Below are positions 41,467 to 49,022 of a stretch of 49,022 nucleotides of DNA, in pieces. This DNA is from an uncultured Pseudanabaenaceae cyanobacterium. GTDB taxonomy: Bacteria; Cyanobacteriota; Cyanobacteriia; PCC-9006; JAAUQQ01. The notes beneath the pieces were generated by a model. That model searched no databases and was not told where the DNA came from. It saw nothing but the letters and a program-made list of their open reading frames with translations. Each line of letters starts with the position of its first letter. Position 1 is the first letter of the stretch. The stretch covers positions 1-49,022 of the forward strand of contig CALLAT010000021.1 in assembly GCA_938002085.1 (NCBI GenBank), in the 5' to 3' direction. The translations under genes were made by a program, and so were the position numbers.

Positions 41467-42774
41467 CTAGTGCTCAGAAGACTCTAGCGAATACACTTGC
41501 CCATCCAATAGGCATCTGGTAATCCCCTTGGCTTCTAACCAAGGCGCTGTTTTCGAAATCAACTCCCCATCCGGAACCTTGATGACCCGCTGATTCCGCT
41601 GGGAAAATCGCCGTGCCACCCGATGGTTCTCAAACACTGGCAAGGTTTTTTTCTTCTCTTCCTCTTCAGGTAACTCTCCCAAATCACTGAAAAATACCAT
41701 TGGCATTGTGATCAGATCGGCTGTGCGATCAATGACCAGATACAACATCCGGGAAAGATTCGCTTCAGATAACGGCTGAATCTGTACAACATCCGCTCCC
41801 GCGCTACGGCGACGCAACGAGGTAATGTTGTCGCTGCCGTCATCTTCATCCTCGCCTAAATCATCGTCATCAAAGGCATCATCAAAGCCTTCGTCTTCAC
41901 TATCCAGCGTTTCAGTCAAATCATCCAAGGCTAGCGTTCCGTCATTTTCCTCTGATGTGACAAACGTTGCCGCATCATCTTCCGTTTCAACTTCAACGAC
42001 TTCAGACGCTTCCTCTACAACGGTTCTGCTGCGAGTCCGGCGACGTGTGCGACGGCGAGGCTTACTCTCTTCCGGAGCTTCTGTGCCCGCTGCTTCAGCA
42101 GCCTCACTTTCCCCATCACTGGTTGTGTTTTCCCCCATGTCTTTAGCCTCGACGGTTCGCTTGAGTCTGGGACGCGTGCGTCGAACTGGCTTTTGCCGAC
42201 CTGCAGAAGTTTCTTCTGGTTCAACAGCTGCTGCAACCTCGATAACCTCTGGTGTTGGGTCTTCTGTAATAACCTCTTCTTCCACTTCAACGACTGGGGC
42301 CTCTTCTGGCTCCTTCGTCTTCCGACGAGAGACAGGACGTTTCTTCTCGGAAGAACTACGAGTACGACGGCGACGGCTGCGAGTGGGCGCTTTTTCGGTT
42401 TCCTCAGAAACGTCGGACGTTGGCTCGACGTCGGCATCAACTCCAGCGCTCTCAGGTTCCACGACCTCCGGCTCAGTGGCTGCGGGGTCAGTGGCTTCAG
42501 GCTTCGCGGCCTTTGGCTCAGCGGTACTCTTCTTCAGCTTACTGATAGGTTTTTTTCGGCTCGCGCGTTTCTTACTCTTAGTCTCACCACCGCCTCGTTT
42601 TTGTCGTACGAGGGCCTCATAGGTCTCTGCAGGCAGTTCACTCTTCAACAGCCGACTGATAGTACTGACACTGACGCCATATTGCTCAGCAACCGTGGCT
42701 GCTGTCTGACCAACTTCTTGGTACAGCTTTACGATCGCTTGTCTGTCTTCAGTGGAGAGTTTGGTAGAAGCCAT
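41467..42774 (-). CDS. HTH protein with long charged disordered region and conserved C-terminal domain
   Basis: 435 residues. The N-terminus (about 6-45, TEDRQAIVKLYQEVGQTAAT and YGVSVSTISRLLKS) is a helix-turn-helix of the transposase/Psq type. Residues about 60-325 are disordered, with alternating basic blocks (SRRRRTRSSS, RRRTRRRTRSR) and acidic blocks (EVEEEV, DDDDLGEDEDDG). The last 110 residues form an ordered domain with SRMLYLVIDRTADLITMPM and PVFENHRVARRFSQRN. There is no transposase catalytic core, so it is more likely a cyanobacterial DNA-binding regulator or nucleoid protein than a mobile-element enzyme. Function unknown. Confidence 0.8.
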   Translation of the reverse strand: MASTKLSTEDRQAIVKLYQEVGQTAATVAEQYGVSVSTISRLLKSELPAETYEALVRQKRGGGETKSKKRASRKKPISKLKKSTAEPKAAKPEATDPAATEPEVVEPESAGVDADVEPTSDVSEETEKAPTRSRRRRTRSSSEKKRPVSRRKTKEPEEAPVVEVEEEVITEDPTPEVIEVAAAVEPEETSAGRQKPVRRTRPRLKRTVEAKDMGENTTSDGESEAAEAAGTEAPEESKPRRRTRRRTRSRTVVEEASEVVEVETEDDAATFVTSEENDGTLALDDLTETLDSEDEGFDDAFDDDDLGEDEDDGSDNITSLRRRSAGADVVQIQPLSEANLSRMLYLVIDRTADLITMPMVFFSDLGELPEEEEKKKTLPVFENHRVARRFSQRNQRVIKVPDGELISKTAPWLEAKGITRCLLDGQVYSLESSEH

Positions 42775-42968
42775 AAAAGCCGCGATCGCCCAGCGATCTA
42801 AACGAGATGGGTAGCAAGCGCTTGCCTTTGTTACGGTAACACGCGAATTTACGGGAGAGGAGGCTTTCCCCAGTGATTCAGTCCTTCACTTATGTCTCCA
42901 TTGCATCCCCAAGAGTTTGCTACCATAGCGAGTGAGCAAAACTTAGATTCCTGTCCTGTTTTGCAAAG

Positions 42969-43041
42969 GCTCCAGTAGCTCAGTGGATAGAGCAACTGCC
43001 TTCTAAGCAGTCGGTCGTTGGTTCAAGTCCAACCTGGGGCG
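42969..43041 (+). tRNA. tRNA-Arg (anticodon TCT)
   Basis: 73 bases. The acceptor GCTCCAG pairs with CTGGGGC (one G-U), discriminator G. The anticodon stem ACTGC/GCAGT encloses loop CTTCTAA, anticodon TCT. The T-arm is GTTGG-TTCAAGT-CCAAC. CCA is not encoded. It decodes AGA. Confidence 0.96.
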
Positions 43042-43116
43042 TTATTAATTAAGGGGGAATGGCTTATTTCAGTCGCTCCCCGTTTCTCTCTTAGCAGTTG
43101 GTTCTCTGGTTAAAGG

Positions 43117-44442
43117 CTATGCTGCATCTCGCTCCGTGCGGATCCAGCTGTTTTGGGGGGAGAAGACAAACCGCACAAAAATCGGCAATTTCCAGAAAAT
43201 GAATACTGGTACAAGGAGTAGCTGCCTTAAAGGCAAGGTGTCTCGCCCGACTTGTAACCAGGCCAAGAGAATTGCGAGGGCAATGCAGGCGCCCGATGCC
43301 ATACAAACGAGCAGGGGGGCAATACTTCCCAGACTCGCAAAAGCAGCCGTAATAAAGGTCAACATGAGCCACATGATGGCCAGCAGGGATAAGGGCAGAA
43401 TCGCCATGTCTAAGGCCAATGCAATGAGCCCAAAGCGCCCTTGGCGTAGACCTGATGCGATGAGTTTGGGCCAGTAGCGGCGGGTTAAGTCCATGCGGCC
43501 ATGCTCCCAACGGGTGCGTTGGCTCCGGGCTGCGGACTCATTCTGCGGCAGAGAAGCTGTCACGACAGCTTCTCTGCAAAACATAGGGGACTGCTGAGCG
43601 ATCGCTAAGTCAAAGCCCAGCTTCATGTCCTCTACTAATTCTCCGCTAGCTAAGTGGACAGACTCTAGGCAAGCCCAAGGAAAAGCCATGCCACTGCCGA
43701 CTAACAAGCAAGGTAAACCCAACTGAGAGAGCCCTGCCGATCTCACCTCATTTTTGACTCGCGCCGCAAAAGCCGTAATCCGATCCGTCAGCTCTGAGCC
43801 CATCGGTGACTTGTCTGGCAAGGTCATGTAGTAATTCCCCTGGATCGGTCGCTGATGGAGAATCGCGGCTTTGATCAAGGTCGCGATCGCCCCTGGATGC
43901 ACCTGACAATCTGCATCTATAACCACGACCGCTTCTGGTTGCTCCCCGACCGCTGCTATCTTCTGTAAGCCAAAGTCCAGGGCATAGCCTTTCCCCCGGT
44001 CCACTGCATGATGACGCTCTAAAACTTTGGCTCCAGCCTGACGAGCTAGCTCTGCAGTGGCATCGTCACAGTTGTCGGCAATCACCCATAGCTCCGTTTG
44101 GGAGAGATAAGCATCCTGGCGTAGCTGGTGCTGCACCCCCATGAGTGTTTCTGTTATGACCGCTTCTTCATTGTGAGCAGGTATCAGCACAACGGCGCGA
44201 GGAGGGGAGGCTGAAGCTGCTGCGATTAGATGCTGGTTCGGTAGCCAGGCCGCTAAACACTCCCCCAAAAGCAACATCGATACAATGAACAGGGAACCGG
44301 TAAAGACGAATAATAGCCATTCTCCAATGGTTAACGCGGTTGATATGCATCTTGCGATCCACTGGTTATCTAGATAACCCAGTAAACCTATGGAACTGAC
44401 CAGCTGTCCAATGGCCAATGTGCCAAATATCATCTGAATCAT
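43117..44442 (-). CDS. Membrane glycosyltransferase family 2
   Basis: 441 residues. N-terminal membrane helices (about 10-25 and 40-62) precede a GT-A domain (about 80-315): VVLIPAHNEE (84-93), the nucleotide/metal site DAD (176-178), the catalytic base in LVEDMKLG (Glu271-Asp272) and QRTRW (308-312). These are the D, DxD, ED, QxxRW set of processive GT2 enzymes. At least three more helices (about 335-430) complete the membrane part. Such enzymes polymerise beta-linked glycans or transfer sugars to lipids at the membrane, so an exopolysaccharide or glycolipid role is likely. No polysaccharide cluster surrounds it. Confidence 0.9.
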   Translation of the reverse strand: MIQMIFGTLAIGQLVSSIGLLGYLDNQWIARCISTALTIGEWLLFVFTGSLFIVSMLLLGECLAAWLPNQHLIAAASASPPRAVVLIPAHNEEAVITETLMGVQHQLRQDAYLSQTELWVIADNCDDATAELARQAGAKVLERHHAVDRGKGYALDFGLQKIAAVGEQPEAVVVIDADCQVHPGAIATLIKAAILHQRPIQGNYYMTLPDKSPMGSELTDRITAFAARVKNEVRSAGLSQLGLPCLLVGSGMAFPWACLESVHLASGELVEDMKLGFDLAIAQQSPMFCREAVVTASLPQNESAARSQRTRWEHGRMDLTRRYWPKLIASGLRQGRFGLIALALDMAILPLSLLAIMWLMLTFITAAFASLGSIAPLLVCMASGACIALAILLAWLQVGRDTLPLRQLLLVPVFIFWKLPIFVRFVFSPQNSWIRTERDAA

Positions 44443-44630
44443 AACTAACTAAACCCTGAGCAAAGTAAATAAAACCAGGCTATTGAGCCCTGTCTCTATT
44501 CCCTTCCATCTACAGAAGAATGCCTAGCAGCCCTGATAGCTAGCCATAAAGATTCAGTAAATCTACTCAGTGGATAAATACGCTTCCATCACAATTCCAA
44601 AGTTGCGACTCATCATAATTGAGATGCTTT

Positions 44631-44670
44631 AAAAGCAAGATGCCCGATACGGAATTCCGTATCGGGCATC
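44631..44670 (-). terminator. Intrinsic terminator after tRNA-Thr, perfect 32-nt palindrome
   Basis: GATGCCCGATACGGAA and its exact reverse complement meet at GAATTC (44639-44670). On the minus strand it is followed by a T-rich run, TTGCTTTT (44638-44631). It lies 12 bases beyond the tRNA-Thr 3' end. Confidence 0.85.
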
Positions 44671-44682
44671 TACTATTCAAAA

Positions 44683-44754
44683 AGCCCATGACGAGAATTG
44701 AACTCGTGACCTCACCCTTACCAAGGGTGTGCTCTACCGCTGAGCTACATGGGC
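44683..44754 (-). tRNA. tRNA-Thr (anticodon GGT)
   Basis: 72 bases on the minus strand. Acceptor GCCCATG pairs with CATGGGC, discriminator T. Anticodon stem CACCC/GGGTG with loop TTGGTAA, anticodon GGT. The T-arm GTTCAATTC is present; CCA is not encoded. It decodes ACC/ACU. Confidence 0.96.
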
Positions 44755-44839
44755 TTAAAACAGGCTTGGAACAGAATCCCCGGCCTGTTAGTGAAGCTCT
44801 CTTGAGAAACTTCCTCAACGAAACCGGGGAAACGGATGA

Positions 44840-44921
44840 TGGGCCGAGTTGGATTTGAACCAACGTAGGCAGAGCCAGTGGATTTACAGTCCACCCCCAT
44901 TAACCACTCGGGCATCGACCC
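44840..44921 (-). tRNA. tRNA-Tyr (anticodon GTA)
   Basis: 82 bases with the long variable arm expected of a bacterial tRNA-Tyr. Acceptor GGGTCGA pairs with TCGGCCC (one wobble), discriminator A. Anticodon stem GTGGA/TCCAC with loop CTGTAAA, anticodon GTA. It is 85 bases upstream of tRNA-Thr on the same strand, so the two are probably cotranscribed. Confidence 0.96.
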
Positions 44922-45186
44922 GCGTCATCCGTCCACGGTTATTGACGATAGCACAACTTACAATCTTGTCATAACTTTTTTTGAGTTTTTCTGGGTCTGT
45001 GAATTGGATGAATTTGGCTTAACCGTAATCCTGGTAAGGGCTCAAGCTTTCTGTACGGGGCTTGCCGTAGATTCACCTTGTAAATTTAGGGCTAGATTCG
45101 CTATGATCCATCTATCGAGGTTAAGGCAACTTAACCCACGTCTGCTTCTCGTTTACCGAGAATGTAATGTACGGAGTTTCCGGTTT

Positions 45187-45321
45187 ATGGACTTCATCGA
45201 TCAACTTCTGGAAAAGCTCAAGGCTTGGGCTAAGCGTGCGGTTGAGGTTTTACTCGGTCCCGATGCAGCGCCAGAAGGTGAACTGATTCCGATTCCCGTT
45301 GAAGATCGTCCTTTTCGCTAA
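45187..45321 (+). CDS. Small amphipathic-helix protein (44 aa)
   Basis: 44 residues: MDFIDQLLEKLKAWAKRAVE, then VLLGPDAAPEGELIPIPVED and a short basic end. The first 24 residues form a clear amphipathic helix; the rest is Pro-rich. A GGAG lies 10 bases before the ATG. The stop is 16 bases before the aroQ start, so the two are probably cotranscribed. No family is recognised. A peripheral membrane or protein-binding role is possible but unproven. Confidence 0.6.
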   Translation: MDFIDQLLEKLKAWAKRAVEVLLGPDAAPEGELIPIPVEDRPFR

Positions 45322-45337
45322 ATATTAGACGTCTTTC

Positions 45338-45787
45338 TTGAATATCCTTGTTCTCCATGGTCCCAACTTGAATTTGTTGGGTCTTCGTGAGCCTGAAATT
45401 TATGGCTCTACCACTTTGGCTGAGGTAGATGCCATGGTGAAGGAGATGGCTGAATCCTTGGGTTGTAGGGCTGATTGCATTCAGTCAAACCACGAGGGAA
45501 ATCTTTTGGATGAGATCCACGCTGCTCGAGGTCAGTACCAGGGAATTTTAATTAATGCTGGTGCTTACACCCATACCAGTCTGGCATTGAGAGATGGCCT
45601 AGCGGGTGTGGGGTTGCCAGTTGTTGAGGTTCATCTCAGTAACTTATACAAGCGAGAGCCTTTTCGGCACCACTCTTATATTGCTCCCATTGCATTGGGA
45701 CAAATTAGCGGTTTCGGAGCTGAGAGTTATACCCTTGGCCTGAGGGCTTTAGTGCAGCATTTAATTTGTGTGAATGCTTCGGGGTAA
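45338..45787 (+). CDS. aroQ: 3-dehydroquinate dehydratase, type II
   Basis: Converts 3-dehydroquinate to 3-dehydroshikimate, the third shikimate step, directly after the AroB reaction. 149 residues, the normal length. Catalytic Tyr22 is in [10 protein letters not shown] and His99 in [30 protein letters not shown] and [12 protein letters not shown] complete the active site. The start is TTG at 45338, fixed by the conserved N-terminus [15 protein letters not shown]. It lies 16 bases after a 44-residue gene. Confidence 0.96.
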   Translation: MNILVLHGPNLNLLGLREPEIYGSTTLAEVDAMVKEMAESLGCRADCIQSNHEGNLLDEIHAARGQYQGILINAGAYTHTSLALRDGLAGVGLPVVEVHLSNLYKREPFRHHSYIAPIALGQISGFGAESYTLGLRALVQHLICVNASG

Positions 45788-45857
45788 ATTGAGGCTTGAG
45801 TTAGACCTGAAGCTAAGACTTATGATGGAGCCAGTGTATCGCTGAAGCTTCCCCGTT

Positions 45858-46457
45858 ATGCTTGCTGGTGCCCAGTCCAAAATTCGCTTTTTGCAGAGCC
45901 CGACCCAGGCTGCTTGGATTAAGCAAGCGGTTGATAATCTGGATGAGGTTTTGTTGGATCATTCCCATTGCGAGCGTAAGGCAGCTGGAGTGGCTTTGAA
46001 TATGATGTTTCGGTATCCAGCAGATGGGCCTCTGCTGAAGGTTTTGACTGCGATCGCCCAAGAAGAGCTGGAACATTTCGAGCAGGTCAATCAAATCCTG
46101 GAACAGCGTGGCGTCAAGCTGCGCCCGCTTCAGCCTGCTCCCTACGGTGCGGGGTTGAAATCCCAGATCCGTCGCCAGGAGCCAGAGCGTAAGTTAGATG
46201 CCATGCTGGTGGCGGCCTTGATCGAAGCCCGGAGCCATGAGCGGTTAGGGTTATTGGCTGAGCATTGTGGCGACCTAGAACTGAGCAAGTTTTACCGGGC
46301 ATTGATGGCATCCGAGGCTCGGCACTATGGGGCGTACTGGCTGTTGGCAATTCAGGATTACCCTCGCGAAGTCGTTGATCAGCGTTTGGAAGAGTTGGCA
46401 GCTGCGGAAAGCGACTTGCTGGCAACGTTGCATTTTGCGCCCCGTGTCCATAGTTAA
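45858..46457 (+). CDS. miaE: tRNA hydroxylase MiaE-like di-iron protein
   Basis: 199 residues. Hydroxylates the isopentenyl side chain of ms2i6A37 in tRNA. The four-helix di-iron site is visible: Glu39 in HSHCERKAAG, Glu70 and His73 in QEELEHF, Glu123 in LIEARSHERLG, and Glu153 with His156 in SEARHYG. Layout and length match the MiaE family. It follows aroQ by 70 bases and precedes a GNAT gene by 24 bases on the same strand, a likely short operon. The substrate pathway genes (miaA, miaB) are not here. Confidence 0.92.
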   Translation: MLAGAQSKIRFLQSPTQAAWIKQAVDNLDEVLLDHSHCERKAAGVALNMMFRYPADGPLLKVLTAIAQEELEHFEQVNQILEQRGVKLRPLQPAPYGAGLKSQIRRQEPERKLDAMLVAALIEARSHERLGLLAEHCGDLELSKFYRALMASEARHYGAYWLLAIQDYPREVVDQRLEELAAAESDLLATLHFAPRVHS

Positions 46458-46481
46458 TCCACCGCGTTAATCCCAGCTTGT

Positions 46482-47030
46482 ATGAATCGGACCTATCGAG
46501 ATTTCATGATTCGTGATTGGCAGCCTAGCGATCGCGCTGCCGCTGCCCAGGTCATTGGCGATGCTCTCCAGGAGTTTGGCTTGGGTTGGGAGCCCGAAGG
46601 CGCTGATGCCGATGCGGTGGACGTGGATATCCATTACGCTCAGGGGCTGTTTTGGGTGGTTGAGCAGCATGGGGAAGTGGTCGCGACCGCTGCCTTTCAT
46701 CCCATTGAGCGCGGTCGAAACGCTGTAGAACTGCGCAAGATGTATCTCAAGCCTTCGGTTAGACGACAGGGGTTGGGGCGTTATCTTCTTGAACAGCTAG
46801 AAGGAGAAATTGCTGCGGGGGGCTTCGAACAAATTTGGTTAGAAACGGCCACAGCCCTGACGGGAGCCAGTGAATTTTACGAATCGATGGGCTATAGATC
46901 GCCCCAGGCGAGTGATCTAGAAGCAAATGGTGCAGCTCCTCTGAGCAGCAAAGGTTGTAATAGTTGTGATCCTAATTCGCTAATTGAAACAGAGCGTTGC
47001 GATCGCATCTACATCAAGCAGCTCGCCTGA
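46482..47030 (+). CDS. GNAT family N-acetyltransferase
   Basis: 182 residues. It contains the GNAT acetyl-CoA motif A: LRKMYLKPSVRRQGLGRYLL, with RRQGLG as the pyrophosphate loop, and YESMGYR as the C-terminal motif B. The first 35 residues (IRDWQPSDRAAAAQVIGDAL) are typical. The last 30 residues contain three Cys (KGCNSCDP and a later one), unusual for the family. An ATG at 46506 (MIRDWQPS) is an alternative start. The acyl acceptor is unknown. It follows miaE by 24 bases. Confidence 0.9.
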   Translation: MNRTYRDFMIRDWQPSDRAAAAQVIGDALQEFGLGWEPEGADADAVDVDIHYAQGLFWVVEQHGEVVATAAFHPIERGRNAVELRKMYLKPSVRRQGLGRYLLEQLEGEIAAGGFEQIWLETATALTGASEFYESMGYRSPQASDLEANGAAPLSSKGCNSCDPNSLIETERCDRIYIKQLA

Positions 47031-47072
47031 CACAATATATATAGAGTTCGCACCCAGCAGGATTAACGCACC

Positions 47073-48761
47073 ATCGAGACTATCTACGGAAATCTCAAGG
47101 GCCTTAAGCCCAGTCAGCTTAAGCAGCTACGCAGGCTGTACCAGCAGCGCTTGCCCGGCGATCGCGTCACCACGCCAGAATTTGCCCAGCGTCTCGCCGC
47201 AGTGAGCACTGAACTAAAGCAGCCGGTGTCTGCCTACTTTAATCGTCGCGGCCATGTGATCCGTGTGGGGGTGGGCAGCGTGCGGCAAACCCAGATTCCC
47301 ATTTTGGAGCTGCCTCGCTACGGTGCAGAACGATTGTCGGGCATTCGCTGCATTACCACTGAGCTTAAATCGGGTCCCCCAAAAGAATCTCAGTTGACGG
47401 CCATGGCACTCCAACGCCTCGATGCCATGGTCACACTGGAGCTGACGGGAGAAGGCTTTACTAAGCGGGGTGGTGGTTCAACGGGTTATGTCAAAACCTC
47501 CTATCTCGCCCATTTGATTCCCCACCCCGAAGCATTGTGGGATGTGTCTCCGGCGATCGCGATTAATGACTTAGGTGAACAAGACTTTTTGGACCTTGTG
47601 GAAGGCTTAGAAGCCGAGTTCCGTCGCCAGAGCGATAGTCAGGCCGTGGAGCCGGGTCACGATCGCGTCCTGATCGTTGGACTGTTTACGGAGAAGTTCA
47701 CGGCCCAGGAATATGCGGACCAGCTGGCAGAGATTCAGCGGCTGGTGGAATCTGCTGGGGGGGATGTGCTCAAGATTATTCAGCAGAAGCGATCGCGTCC
47801 CCATCCCCAAACCGTCATTGGTGAAGGCAAGATCGAAGAAATTGCCCTCGCTGCTCAAAGCGTGGGTGCCAGTGTTGTGGTCTTCAACCGAGACCTCCTG
47901 CCCGTGCAGGTCCGTAACTTAGAACGGGAAATTGGTGTGCGAGTCGTGGACCGTACGGAAGTCATCCTCGATATATTTGCCCAGCGCGCTCGAACTGGAG
48001 CCGGTAAGCTCCAGGTGGAACTGGCCCAATTGGAATATCAGCTTCCCCGTCTAACGGGTCGCGGCCAAGCCATGTCTCGCCAAGGCGGCGGCATTGGCAC
48101 AAGAGGTCCTGGTGAAACCAAGCTAGAAACTGAGCGTCGCGCTATTTCGAAGCGGATGTCCCGTTTGCAAAAGGAAGTCAATCAGCTCCAAGCCCACCGG
48201 GCTCGCCTGCGGGAGCGGCGTCAGCGTAAGGATATTCCCACTGTTGCCCTCGTGGGTTATACCAACGCGGGAAAATCGACCTTACTGAACGTTTTGACCC
48301 AGGCGGAGGTTTACGCTGCTGACAAATTATTCGCCACCCTGGACCCCACCACCCGAAAACTATTCCTTAAAGATAGAGATACGGAGGACACCCAGCAGAT
48401 CTTGCTGACGGACACTGTGGGATTTATCCATGAGTTACCCCCCTCCTTGGTCGATGCCTTCCGTGCAACCCTGGAGGAAGTCACAGAAGCCGACGCATTA
48501 CTCCATTTGGTGGACCTCTCTCATCCTGCTTGGCTGCGGCAAGTGCGATCGGTGATGGGCATTTTGGCAGAGATGCCTGTAACGCCCGGTCCCATCGTCC
48601 TCGCTCTCAATAAAATTGACAGTGTTAGTAACGATCGCCTCCAAGAGGCTCAAGAGGAATTCCCCCAAGCCATCTTCATTTCAGCCCAAGATGGCCTCGG
48701 ATTAGATACGTTAAAACAACGGCTAATTCACTTGATTGCCTATGCAGGCGAGGCGTCCTAA
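47073..48761 (+). CDS. hflX: GTPase HflX, with apparent ATC start
   Basis: A ribosome-associated GTPase that splits stalled ribosomes. 562 residues from 47073, 536 from the first conventional start (TTG 47151). The G1 motif GYTNAGKSTLL (about 368 from the TTG), the G3-like TDTVGF, NKID, and the HflX signature GGGIGTRGPGETKLETERR before a coiled coil are all present. In the cyanobacterial HflX N-terminus I recall, the protein begins METIYGN. Here ETIYGNLKGLKPSQLKQLRR is in frame upstream of the TTG, with ATC (47073) exactly at the Met position and a stop at 47064. AGGA lies 10 bases before that ATC. It therefore may use an AUC start, or the base may be an error. Confidence 0.93.
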   Translation: METIYGNLKGLKPSQLKQLRRLYQQRLPGDRVTTPEFAQRLAAVSTELKQPVSAYFNRRGHVIRVGVGSVRQTQIPILELPRYGAERLSGIRCITTELKSGPPKESQLTAMALQRLDAMVTLELTGEGFTKRGGGSTGYVKTSYLAHLIPHPEALWDVSPAIAINDLGEQDFLDLVEGLEAEFRRQSDSQAVEPGHDRVLIVGLFTEKFTAQEYADQLAEIQRLVESAGGDVLKIIQQKRSRPHPQTVIGEGKIEEIALAAQSVGASVVVFNRDLLPVQVRNLEREIGVRVVDRTEVILDIFAQRARTGAGKLQVELAQLEYQLPRLTGRGQAMSRQGGGIGTRGPGETKLETERRAISKRMSRLQKEVNQLQAHRARLRERRQRKDIPTVALVGYTNAGKSTLLNVLTQAEVYAADKLFATLDPTTRKLFLKDRDTEDTQQILLTDTVGFIHELPPSLVDAFRATLEEVTEADALLHLVDLSHPAWLRQVRSVMGILAEMPVTPGPIVLALNKIDSVSNDRLQEAQEEFPQAIFISAQDGLGLDTLKQRLIHLIAYAGEAS

Positions 48762-48914
48762 AGCGACCTGTTTGTGCCCTAAATTCTTCTTGTCTCGGTT
48801 GGCTCACAGTGGATATTTAGGCTTTTCCTGAGGCTGTATTCATGTTCAGCCAAAGCGACTAGGTAAATCCTCGGAAGCTAAGAGATATTGTCAAATGTGG
48901 TGTATTACCCAGAG

Positions 48915-49022
48915 TCAGGCGACCTTCTTTTTAGTCTGCTTAGGAGTCTCTGCTTGAGTTGCACCCTCAACTTTGATTCCGTCATTAAACTGAACACCTT
49001 GAATCACATCTCCAATGCTCTT
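48915..49022 (-). CDS. C-terminal end of an unknown protein, truncated by window edge
   Basis: An open frame enters from the right edge on the minus strand and ends at TGA (48915-48917). Visible residues are KSIGDVIQGVQFNDGIKVEG and then a short tail ending KQTKKKVA. The Thr/Gln/Lys-rich tail looks like the flexible end of a basic protein. I do not recognise a family, and 35 residues are too few to assign one. No alternative feature explains the segment. Confidence 0.5.
   Translation of the reverse strand, partial: KSIGDVIQGVQFNDGIKVEGATQAETPKQTKKKVA

Noticed and set aside
41825-42622. 265-codon plus-strand frame rich in Ser and Val
   Set aside because: It is the antisense of the low-complexity acidic/basic region of the HTH protein; the composition follows from that.
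41467-42774. Calling the HTH protein a transposase
   Set aside because: Only the N-terminal HTH is transposase-like; no DDE/DDD or Y1 core, no inverted terminal repeats, no target duplication seen.
44639-44670. Perfect 32-nt palindrome as an operator or mobile-element end
   Set aside because: It lies just beyond the tRNA-Thr 3' end and is followed by a T-rich run on the tRNA strand, so termination is the simpler reading.
1-49022. CRISPR arrays, rRNA operons, prophage or insertion sequences
   Set aside because: No regularly spaced direct repeats, no rRNA-like stretches, no phage structural genes and no transposase were found on either strand.

Overview
The window is chromosomal DNA of a cyanobacterium. 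The palindrome GCGATCGC (HIP1) recurs throughout, and several genes are typical of cyanobacteria: the NDH-1 assembly factor CRR6, a PspA/Vipp1 pair, a TamB protein of the type ancestral to chloroplast TIC236, a DciA-like protein with a zinc ribbon, and small proteins I associate with this phylum. Gene content looks like a larger, possibly Leptolyngbya-type genome rather than a marine picocyanobacterium, but I cannot name the genus. No phage, insertion sequence or CRISPR array is visible.

Layout. 1-7 kb: the 3' end of an AIPR-type (abortive-infection) gene at the left edge, an alpha/beta hydrolase, an exported MsrB, a GAF hybrid histidine kinase, a GIY-YIG protein and a TPR/DUF4870-like membrane protein. 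6.5-7.7 kb: a TetR repressor and a cupin, with matching operator palindromes before each. 7.8-13.9 kb: aroB, small conserved proteins, a membrane protein, a membrane Ser/Thr kinase and an exported protein. 14.4-21 kb: a methyltransferase and the 5-kb tamB. 21-28.8 kb: a glyoxalase-like membrane protein, an EEP-family enzyme, trpF, a site-2 protease with a CBS-like tail, a LipM-like acyltransferase, a YbjN/STAS pair, crr6 and a Cys4 protein. 29-36 kb: an extended DciA, divergent from a SPOR-like envelope protein, then pspA, vipp1, a short coiled-coil protein and trxA. 36-49 kb: an aminotransferase, smpB, a YciI protein, rsmI, a LapA-like protein, an HTH protein with a very long charged linker, three tRNAs (Arg-UCU, Thr-GGU, Tyr-GUA), a GT2 glycosyltransferase, aroQ, miaE, a GNAT enzyme, hflX, and the C-terminus of an unknown protein at the right edge.

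How the genes relate. Most are housekeeping genes in one- to three-gene transcription units. Shikimate/tryptophan synthesis appears three times at separate sites (aroB, trpF, aroQ). Membrane and envelope upkeep is the strongest theme (tamB, pspA, vipp1, coiled-coil protein, SPOR-like protein, site-2 protease). Many convergent gene pairs are separated by long, near-perfect hairpins that probably act as bidirectional terminators.

Most interesting: (1) a two-copy intergenic element (about 32824-32913 and 41167-41258) with two hairpins, one showing a compensatory base change, so it may be an undescribed structured RNA or small mobile repeat; (2) hflX, whose conserved N-terminus reads upstream of every ATG/GTG/TTG and appears to begin at an ATC codon; (3) the TetR-cupin operator pair; (4) the PspA-Vipp1-coiled-coil cluster; (5) DciA with a roughly 300-residue Gln/Pro-rich tail.
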